This document shows, in pieces, positions 28,692 through 34,823 of a stretch of 34,823 nucleotides of DNA. Below the pieces are notes generated by a model. That model saw nothing but the letters and a program-made list of their open reading frames with translations. It made no database searches and was not told the DNA's origin. The stretch's first letter is position 1; each line of letters opens with the position of its first letter. A program made the position numbers and the translations under genes. This DNA is from Candidatus Kaiserbacteria bacterium (GTDB lineage Bacteria; Patescibacteriota; Minisyncoccia; Phycocordibacterales; UBA2100). Location of the stretch: positions 1 to 34,823 of the forward strand of contig JACQKA010000061.1 of the NCBI GenBank assembly GCA_016204805.1, written 5' to 3'.

Positions 28692-28958
28692 TTACTTCTT
28701 CAATCCCAACTTCTTCACCAACGCATTGTATGAACGCTTGCTCTTCTTCTCCAAGTATTTCAAATGGCGGCGGCGGTCTGCGACGAGCCCCAATAGGCCG
28801 CGGCGCGAGTGCCTGTCCTTGTCATTTTTCTTCAAATGCGACGAAAGTTCGTCAATGCGGCGCGTTAAAATTGCGATCTGCACTTCCGGAGAGCCCGTAT
28901 CCGTTTCATGACGGCCGACTTCTCCGATCACATTTGCCTTCTTTCGCTTTGTCAGCAT
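28692..28958 (-). CDS. rpsO: 30S ribosomal protein S15
   Basis: 'DTGSPEVQIAILTRRIDELSSHLKKNDKDRHSRRGLLGLVADRRRHLKYL'. Confidence 0.97.
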   Translation of the reverse strand: MLTKRKKANVIGEVGRHETDTGSPEVQIAILTRRIDELSSHLKKNDKDRHSRRGLLGLVADRRRHLKYLEKKSKRSYNALVKKLGLKK

Positions 28959-29037
28959 AGCATGAGTATATCACAGTCATGGCTAGAGCGCAAGGGTTTT
29001 CAGTGTTGTAGCGTAGGCGCGGTATACTAAAGGAGCT

Positions 29038-29952
29038 ATGGCAGAAAAGTCGGAAATTGCGCGATGTAAGCAGGAATTTCTTGAATATGTCGAGATCGAA
29101 CGGGGTCGGTCGGTAAAAACGGTCGAGAATTATGATCGCTATTTAACACGCTACTTTGAGCACGCAGGTATTGAAAAACCAGCAGAGATCACTGACGACA
29201 GTGTTCGCGAGTTCCGACTGTGGCTCAACCGCCAACCGGCGCGGAGCGGTTCCGTCAGTCGTCGCACGCAGAACTATTATCTCATCGCCCTGCGTGCGTT
29301 TCTCAAATACCTGCGCAAACGCTCGGTGAAAACGCTCGAGCCGGAAAAGATCGAGCTCGCCAAACTGGGCGAGCGTGAAGTCGAGTTCATTCAGGACGAG
29401 GAGTTGATGCGGCTTTTGAAAGCTCCTAAGGGCGGTTCGCTCACGGCGCTTCGCGATCGAGCGATACTTGAAACTCTCTTCTCTACCGGTCTGCGCGTTG
29501 CCGAACTCGCGTCGCTCAATCGTGATATCAATCTGAATCGCGACGAGCTTTCGGTGCGTGGCAAGGGCGACAAATTGCGCGTGGTGTTCCTTTCCGATGA
29601 CGCGAAGAAATCCATTGCCGAATACCTTAAAAAACGCGACGATATTGACGATTCCCTCTTTGCGCAGACGGGGAAACCATCGAACAAAGACTGTTCGACG
29701 CGGCTCACCACCCGTTCCATCGAACGCATCGTTAAAAAACATGCCATTGGGGCTGGTATCACGAAAAAAGTCACACCTCACACAGTTCGCCACAGCTTTG
29801 CGACCGACTTGTTGCAGAACGGCGCGGATATTCGCAGCGTGCAGGCGCTTTTGGGGCACGCGAGCATCAATACGACGCAGATTTACACCCACGTGACCGA
29901 CAAACATCTTCGCGATGTTCACAAAAAATTCCACGGCAAGACTCGCGGATGA
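29038..29952 (+). CDS. Tyrosine recombinase, XerC/XerD-like
   Basis: 'TGLRVAELASL', 'HTVRHSFATDLLQNGADIRSVQALLGHASINTTQIYTHV'. Confidence 0.92.
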   Translation: MAEKSEIARCKQEFLEYVEIERGRSVKTVENYDRYLTRYFEHAGIEKPAEITDDSVREFRLWLNRQPARSGSVSRRTQNYYLIALRAFLKYLRKRSVKTLEPEKIELAKLGEREVEFIQDEELMRLLKAPKGGSLTALRDRAILETLFSTGLRVAELASLNRDINLNRDELSVRGKGDKLRVVFLSDDAKKSIAEYLKKRDDIDDSLFAQTGKPSNKDCSTRLTTRSIERIVKKHAIGAGITKKVTPHTVRHSFATDLLQNGADIRSVQALLGHASINTTQIYTHVTDKHLRDVHKKFHGKTRG

Positions 29953-29982
29953 AGTCAGAAGAGGCACCATGTATGGCGCCTC

Positions 29983-30443
29983 TTAATTCAATGTGCGTTT
30001 GGGTTTTGTCGATTTTGGAGCTGGTTCGTCCTCATCCTCGTCAATATCATCCCCGTTCTTCGCTTCGCTTTTGCGATATACAAGGACGAAATCCTTACGG
30101 ATATGCCATGAAAACGGTACATCGATCCATTCAAGGGGGCTGCCACTGATGCAAAATAGGTGAGCATCGAATGCAGAAGGCTGTGCTCGTTGAACAGTCG
30201 ATGAGCTTTTGCAAAGTCTCCCTGCTCGTGTGCATCATGCATGCGCGAGCCTTTTTCCGCGTACAAAGCGTCCATCTGCTGTATAAAAGTAGGTACTTGT
30301 TCCTGCACATGATCGCCGGGCTGTATATCGGTAATATGCTCGCCGATCATCGACAAAATGTGCATTGGGACATTATTCACTTCCCGCATCAACTCAATAA
30401 TAGACATACTGGCCTCTGCGAAACGCGGGGAGTTTTTTATCAT
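29983..30443 (-). CDS. Hypothetical protein, apparently frameshifted near 30135-30139; in the other frame it ends ...RKSEAKNGDDIDEDEDEPAPKSTKPKRTLN*
   Basis: The other frame's tail matches the C-terminus style of the neighbouring paralogue 30453-30917. Confidence 0.6.
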
Positions 30444-30452
30444 GATGTCCCC

Positions 30453-30917
30453 CTAATTCATCTTTTTGCGGTTAGGAAGCTTGGCTGGTTTTTCGTCCTC
30501 GTCATCTTCCGTATCGTTCTCGATAGCTTCGTCTGGCTCTTTCGTACGGAGGATAATCTGGTAATTCTTGCAGATCTTCGCATCAAAACGATCATCACAC
30601 ACTTCTTCTGCGGTGAGCATGGAGGAAATGCTGAGGTTGAGCAGAGCGTACAGTGTGTCCATCTGGGTGTAAAACCGCACCTCGTCCTCTTCATTGCCGA
30701 GCGTGACGGCATCTTCTGCCTGGGCTTCTTTTTGCTTGCCGAGAGTGAATAGCTGTTGCCCAAACTGAGCCAGCTGACCTTTCACAATGTCACCGGATTG
30801 GATTGGAGGCAGTTTTTTTGCCTGAGCATCGATTTGGATTTGCGTGATCGCGCCGACTTCGCACAGCAGATCGTGGACAATCTCGGGAAGTGTGACCGTA
30901 AGTGGTGTTACTCCCAT
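30453..30917 (-). CDS. Hypothetical protein, paralogue of 29983-30443
   Basis: AGGAGG SD upstream; shared QMD(A/T)LYA and acidic C-terminus. Confidence 0.65.
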   Translation of the reverse strand: MGVTPLTVTLPEIVHDLLCEVGAITQIQIDAQAKKLPPIQSGDIVKGQLAQFGQQLFTLGKQKEAQAEDAVTLGNEEDEVRFYTQMDTLYALLNLSISSMLTAEEVCDDRFDAKICKNYQIILRTKEPDEAIENDTEDDEDEKPAKLPNRKKMN

Positions 30918-30971
30918 GCGCGTATCCTCCTGTGTACTCGTTTCATCCTCGCACCGCACGCATCGCGGTCA

Positions 30972-31009
30972 ACCCCTTATCACTTTCGGGCCCGAAAGTG
31001 ATAAGGGGT
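30972..31009. repeat. 38-bp perfect spacer-less palindrome
   Basis: ACCCCTTATCACTTTCGGG|CCCGAAAGTGATAAGGGGT. Confidence 0.97.
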
Positions 31010-31051
31010 CAATATGTACTGAATCATAAGTCTGTGTGATACCATGGCCGC

Positions 31052-31846
31052 ATGGTGAAACTCGTTTCGTGGAATGTGAACGGCATCCGTGCAGTGCACA
31101 AAAAAGGAATGTTTCTGCCGATGATTCAGAACCTGAAACCGGATATCCTCTGCCTGCAAGAGACCAAGGCAGAACGAGGGCAGGCGGTTATCGATTTGCC
31201 GGAATATGAAGAGTATTGGAATTCAGCTAAAAAGAAGGGGTATAGCGGTACCGCCATATTCACCAAAATGAAACCGTTGAACATTGCGCTGGATTTCCCC
31301 GAACATATTGTCAAAAAATTCGAACTGAAGGATGGATATGGTGATCTGACGGGCGAAGGTCGTCTCATTGCCATGGAATTCGAGGACTTTTTCGTAGTAA
31401 ATGTCTATACGCCCAATGCAAAACCGGACCTTAGTCGCCTCGACATGCGCCACAAACACTGGGACCGGGCGTTTCTCGCATATTGTAAGGAACTGAACAA
31501 GAAAAAGCCGGTTATTTTCTGCGGCGACTTGAATGTTGCGCATACCTATGACGACTTGGCGAACCCTAAACAAAACGAGGGCGGTCACGGTTTCACCAAA
31601 GAAGAACGCGAAGGCATAGACAACATGATCGAAGCGGGTTTTGCGGACACATTTCGTATGTTTGTGAAAGGAAATGGCCACTATACGTGGTGGAGCAACT
31701 TCTCTGCGGCACGCGACAGGAACATCGGCTGGAGAATCGATTATTTCTTTGTGAGCAAGGATGGCGTGAAGCATGTCAAAAATGCCAGCATTCACAATGA
31801 ATTTTATGGATCTGACCACTGCCCCATATCGCTTGAGTGGAAATAA
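31052..31846 (+). CDS. xth: Exodeoxyribonuclease III
   Basis: 'VSWNVNGIRAV', 'LQETKA', 'GDLNVAH', 'GWRIDYFFVS', 'SDHCPISLEW'. Confidence 0.95.
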   Translation: MVKLVSWNVNGIRAVHKKGMFLPMIQNLKPDILCLQETKAERGQAVIDLPEYEEYWNSAKKKGYSGTAIFTKMKPLNIALDFPEHIVKKFELKDGYGDLTGEGRLIAMEFEDFFVVNVYTPNAKPDLSRLDMRHKHWDRAFLAYCKELNKKKPVIFCGDLNVAHTYDDLANPKQNEGGHGFTKEEREGIDNMIEAGFADTFRMFVKGNGHYTWWSNFSAARDRNIGWRIDYFFVSKDGVKHVKNASIHNEFYGSDHCPISLEWK

Positions 31847-31881
31847 TCTGATAGGTTAGGCAGAGGAAGAAGGAGGTGTAC

Positions 31882-32346
31882 ATGCCGAAGAAGCTGACGT
31901 TCAGTTATCACATGCTCTCGCCTGTCACCATTACGGAACAGGATGTAAAAGATGTCCAACGGTTGAATGACCTATTGCTGGTTAAAAGCCCCAAAATCAC
32001 CCAGCAAGACCTCATCATTTGTGCGCGTACGAGCTTCATATTCGTCGCGCGTAAGTGGCAGGACAATGGCAATGGTCGGATCATCGGCATGGCGAGTCTG
32101 GTGATAAGCCATCTGCCCGCTTCGCGGTGCGAAGGCTTTGTCGAGGACGTTGCTGTAGCGCCAAAGCACCGCCGTAGAGGTATCGCAAGCGTTCTTGTAC
32201 AACAAATCAGTGATTATGCACGCGAGAGAGGAGCTCACGTTGTGTATGTTGCATCGCACGTAGCACGACAGGAAGGCCATGCTTTCTATATAGCATTAGG
32301 CTTTAAAGAGCTTGACGTAAAGGTTTTTGAGCTCCCGCTTAAATAA
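31882..32346 (+). CDS. GNAT-family N-acetyltransferase
   Basis: 'EDVAVAPKHRRRGIASVLVQQI' acetyl-CoA motif; AGGAGG SD 5 nt upstream. Confidence 0.85.
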   Translation: MPKKLTFSYHMLSPVTITEQDVKDVQRLNDLLLVKSPKITQQDLIICARTSFIFVARKWQDNGNGRIIGMASLVISHLPASRCEGFVEDVAVAPKHRRRGIASVLVQQISDYARERGAHVVYVASHVARQEGHAFYIALGFKELDVKVFELPLK

Positions 32347-32403
32347 CGGACAGCGCCCTCACAGGCGCTGTCTTTTTAAAAGACAGTTATCAACAGGTAT
32401 CCC

Positions 32404-32438
32404 TTGACAACATAATGTCCTTTGAATAGGGTGAAAGC
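32404..32438 (+). promoter_or_regulatory. Transposase promoter, TTGACA-N17-TAGGGT-N6-ATG
   Basis: -35 32404-32409, -10 32427-32432, start codon 32439. Confidence 0.65.
32416..32423 (+). repeat. TGTCCTTT motif, candidate left-end transposase site
   Basis: Inverted copies TAAAGGACA at 34128-34136 and 34213-34221, direct copy at 34181-34189. Confidence 0.45.
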
Positions 32439-33314
32439 ATGGCAAAGGAAAACAAGTACAGCATCCGCGACCTAAAACGTGATTTCCCCACCGATGAGGC
32501 GGTGCTGGATTTCATATTCGACAGCCGCCACAGCCGTAAATGCTCCTGTGGAGGATCGTACAAGCGCATAACGAGGCGTAAACAGTACCAGTGCTCTAAG
32601 TGCCGCTACCAGATCGCCCCTACAGCAGGCACCGTCTTTCACAAGTCAGACACTCCCTTGGTGCTCTGGTTCCATGCCGTCTTTATCTTCTCCAATGCCA
32701 AGAGCGGTATTTCGGCCAAAGAGCTAGAGCGACAGCTCGGCGTCACCTACAAGTGCGCGTGGCGCATTCTCTCGCAGATCAGGAAAGCACTCGGAGAGCA
32801 GGGAGATGACAAACTCCGCGGAGATGTAGAAACGGATGCCGCGTACATTGGTGGGGTATACAAGGCGGGAAAGAATAACGAGCTTTTGAGCGTAGCCGTT
32901 TCAAAGAAAGCCCCGATCATCGCGGCCATAGAGCGTGGCGGAGAGGCGCGTGTCAAAGTGCTCCCTAATCTCACAGCCAAAGAGCAAGCAACCTTCGTGG
33001 AGAAAACAGTGAACCCCATAGGTACGCGCCTCATGACTGACAAAACAACGGCACTGGACCGTGTGGCGTGGGGCTACGAACGCCATTTTGTAGACCATTC
33101 ACGCAAGGAGTATGTCCGGGGCGACATCCACGTCAACAACGTCGAGACGTTCTGGGCGCATGTGAAGCGATCTGTGCGCGGCACGTACAAGGTGGTATCT
33201 AAGCGACACCTCCAGAGTTATCTCGATGCGTTTGTTTTCCATTACAACAATCGGCACAACGACAGCGCCCGATTTGCGGCGTTGCTTGGAATGCTATTGC
33301 GTGGCGCAAGATAG
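32439..33314 (+). CDS. IS1595-family (ISXO2-like) transposase
   Basis: N-terminal zinc ribbon CxC..CxxC, 'VETDAAYIGG', 'MTDKTTALDRV', 'VNNVETFWAHVKRSVRGTYKVVSKRHLQSYLDAFVFHYNNR'. Confidence 0.92.
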   Translation: MAKENKYSIRDLKRDFPTDEAVLDFIFDSRHSRKCSCGGSYKRITRRKQYQCSKCRYQIAPTAGTVFHKSDTPLVLWFHAVFIFSNAKSGISAKELERQLGVTYKCAWRILSQIRKALGEQGDDKLRGDVETDAAYIGGVYKAGKNNELLSVAVSKKAPIIAAIERGGEARVKVLPNLTAKEQATFVEKTVNPIGTRLMTDKTTALDRVAWGYERHFVDHSRKEYVRGDIHVNNVETFWAHVKRSVRGTYKVVSKRHLQSYLDAFVFHYNNRHNDSARFAALLGMLLRGAR

Positions 33315-33414
33315 CGAGAAAAGTTTTTCGGTTCATGGTTATCCCCAATTTTAGCATTCTTTCTCTTGTGCACCGCAATGGCAATGGGATACTAAAGGTG
33401 TGGAGGTACGTAGT

Positions 33415-33447
33415 ATGGGTATGACTTATAAATCACAAATCAAATAA
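33415..33447 (+). CDS. Candidate 10-aa leader peptide MGMTYKSQIK*
   Basis: GGAGG at 33402-33406, 8 nt before ATG; promoter-like TTGTGC-N16-GATACT at 33366-33393. Confidence 0.4.
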   Translation: MGMTYKSQIK

Positions 33448-33454
33448 GAGTACG

Positions 33455-33575
33455 CTCTCGGTTTGATTGTGAGGCGTCTAGGGAAACCTACATGCCTCCA
33501 CAGGACATTGTGGTTTGTGATGTAAAAAGTCACCAACCCTGATGCCTCACAATCAGTTCGGGAGTTTTCTTTTTT
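33455..33575 (+). ncRNA. Candidate compact structured ncRNA with intrinsic terminator
   Basis: CTCTCG/CGGGAG, GATTGTGAGGC/GCCTCACAATC (33465-33475/33544-33554), inner TAGG-GAAA-CCTA, CCACA..TGTGG and GTGA..TCAC hairpins, TTTTCTTTTTT tail. Confidence 0.65.
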
Positions 33576-33612
33576 GCAAAAAAAATAGCGTGCGCAAAAT
33601 GGGAAAGCAAAA

Positions 33613-34084
33613 AGCACCTCTTTTTTGGAGTTAGTTGCCCCCCGTTAGGTTAATGGATAAACCAGTCCGCTACTAACGTACAAATATTGGTTCGATTCCA
33701 ATACGGGGGACAACTGACTCTAAAAGGTGCTCTCTGCCTAACCTATATGACAGACCACGAGGACTGTCGTATGGGCATAATGCCCCCACCTGTCTTTACC
33801 GTCAAGTAGGGGCAACTGGATAACTTTTGTTCTTTGATTTCACTCATGGTCACCTCTAGGGAAAATTACCTTTGCGTGTCGTAGCACATTGCCAGCCACC
33901 CGATGCCACCTACGGCATCGTAAAGGTCGTTTTACTAGCACGATAATCCATACTTTCGTATGTCTTACCGTTACCGTCGTGCCGATGATGGAACGTACTG
34001 CACGGAGCAGTACGCCGATCGGTACCCGAAGACAACCGTCCGCGAACGCGTATAGGTTGATGGCTACCCCTGTGGGGTGGCCAT
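33613..34084 (+). ncRNA. Candidate larger structured RNA region containing the tRNA-like domain
   Basis: AGCACCT/AGGTGCT, GAGTTAGTTG/CAACTGACTC, GACAG/CTGTC, GGGCAT/ATGCCC, CGATGCC/GGCATCG, GTAAA/TTTAC, CATAC/GTATG, CGTACTGC/GCAGTACG, ATGGCTACCCC/GGGGTGGCCAT. Confidence 0.5.
33639..33710 (+). tRNA. tRNA or tRNA-like sequence, anticodon ACU, class I variable loop, Arg-like body
   Basis: CCCCCGT/ACGGGGG acceptor, GGTT-AATGGATA-AACC D arm, GTCCG-CTACTAA-CGTAC anticodon arm (one C.U mismatch), ATTGG-TTCGATT-CCAAT T arm. Confidence 0.65.
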
Positions 34085-34117
34085 GAGTAATATCAAAAAA
34101 CTTTTATCTCCAAACAT

Positions 34118-34165
34118 CATACCTCTCTAAAGGACATAATATTATGCGTTCAGGGGAGAGGTATG
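34118..34165. repeat. 10-bp inverted repeat around TAAAGGACATAATATTATG
   Basis: CATACCTCTC (34118-34127) / GAGAGGTATG (34156-34165). Confidence 0.7.
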
Positions 34166-34168
34166 CAG

Positions 34169-34177
34169 TTATCCACA
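34169..34177 (+). other. Single DnaA-box-like TTATCCACA
   Basis: Exact consensus match; related TTATCAACA at 32387-32395. Confidence 0.3.
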
Positions 34178-34180
34178 GGG

Positions 34181-34221
34181 TGTCCTTTACACTATTCTGT
34201 AAGACAGTAATCTAAAGGACA
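34181..34221. repeat. Inverted repeat TGTCCTTTA ... TAAAGGACA
   Basis: 9-bp arms at 34181-34189 and 34213-34221. Confidence 0.75.
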
Positions 34222-34379
34222 GAGGTTCTTTAAGGCAACATCAATGCGTGCCATTAGGCACAACTAGTACAGGGTACTCTCACAACACAATGTAAAGTAA
34301 GTGGGACCACCGAGGTAACCCACCGATTGTAAAAAATGGTACCTGAGTAGTATACGTTGATCCATTGCCAAAGTTTTTG

Positions 34380-34418
34380 AAACGCCTTGTGGGGATATAT
34401 AAACGCCACAAGGCGTTT
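34380..34418 (+). terminator. Terminator-like hairpin
   Basis: AAACGCCTTGTGG (34380-34392) / CCACAAGGCGTTT (34406-34418) followed by TC. Confidence 0.6.
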
Positions 34419-34718
34419 TCATATGGTAGAAAAATAAGGAGCCTGCGACTATATTTTTCACCACCCCGCTGCAATTTGCTTTTCCACAAAAGGCTTTCTA
34501 TTGAAAATATGGGGGTGAGATGGGTCGAGCGATGTCGTTAGCAGCAGATTTTGGAGTAGAAATGCAAAGTGCGGCTGGGGTTGCCCTCGCCCGCGCCTCG
34601 CATCTCATCAATTTCCACGAAACTCCGAGGCATATTCACGCTCATCGAACTGCATCCAATTCCACAAACCCTCTCCGCACCTGGCATCTGGGGACTTTTA
34701 TCTAAATTGTCCCTTGAA

Positions 34719-34823
34719 CTAACTGACGTGATACTTTTCCCTAAGCTTTTCAACCTCTTTTTCATCTTCTTCGGCTCGGCGTTCTTTGCCCTGCTCCCCC
34801 AGTTTCTTTAGTTCTTCTGCAGG
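34719..34823 (-). CDS. C-terminal end of a charged protein running off the window (..PAEELKKLGEQGKERRAEEDEKEVEKLREKYHVS*)
   Basis: Open minus-strand frame at the window edge with protein-like charged coiled-coil composition. Confidence 0.5.
   Translation of the reverse strand, partial: PAEELKKLGEQGKERRAEEDEKEVEKLREKYHVS

Noticed and set aside
33471-33564. Guanidine-I (ykkC) riboswitch resemblance from TCTAGGG and CGGGAG
   Set aside because: Only these short strings match; the closing stems and inner hairpins do not follow that architecture as I know it.
29038-33710. Integrative element with the Xer-like recombinase and the tRNA as attachment site
   Set aside because: The recombinase looks like a housekeeping Xer and the intervening genes (xth, GNAT) are ordinary; no duplicated tRNA 3' end was found.
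33400-34100. tmRNA or RNase P RNA explanation for the structured region
   Set aside because: No tmRNA tag/Ala acceptor signature, the tRNA part has a full anticodon arm, and none of the conserved RNase P core sequences I know were found. A covariance-model search is still needed.
34169-34177. oriC based on a DnaA box TTATCCACA
   Set aside because: A single box (plus one distant near-match) with no dnaA/dnaN nearby; likely part of the repeat flanking the IS region.
1-34823. CRISPR array or cas genes
   Set aside because: No regularly spaced direct repeats and no Cas-like proteins seen.

Overview
The window looks like a chromosomal segment of a reduced-genome bacterium, probably a CPR/Patescibacteria (Parcubacteria-like) lineage. 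That assignment is inferred from gene content and style, not from a phylogeny. Recognisable genes: trigger factor, ClpP, a TraR/DksA zinc finger, a ComM-like AAA+ protein, a LysM+M23 peptidase, a PcrA/UvrD helicase, RsmA/KsgA, a VirB6/TrbL-like membrane cluster, RNase Y, PNPase, PurF, a NYN-domain protein, ribosomal protein S15, a Xer-type recombinase, exonuclease III, a GNAT and an IS1595-family transposase. The most unusual part is the ~1.4 kb without a convincing long ORF downstream of the transposase (about 33,320-34,717). It holds, in order: a promoter-like sequence, a 10-codon SD-led mini-ORF, a compact multi-hairpin RNA candidate closed by 6 bp + 11 bp stems and followed by a T-run, and a full cloverleaf tRNA-like sequence (Arg-like body, ACU anticodon) inside a much longer base-paired stem. 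A series of further strong hairpins follows. G.U wobbles in three independent stems all favour a plus-strand RNA. Other patterns: (i) a -10 hexamer placed exactly 6 nt before the start codon of many genes on both strands, suggesting widespread leaderless transcription; (ii) a family of perfect palindromes, one present both inside pcrA and just 3' of it; (iii) a 20-bp repeat of the comM 3' end before two small ORFs; (iv) a probable frameshift at a 5-C run in one of two tandem paralogues. All calls are from reading the sequence; no searches or folding programs were run.
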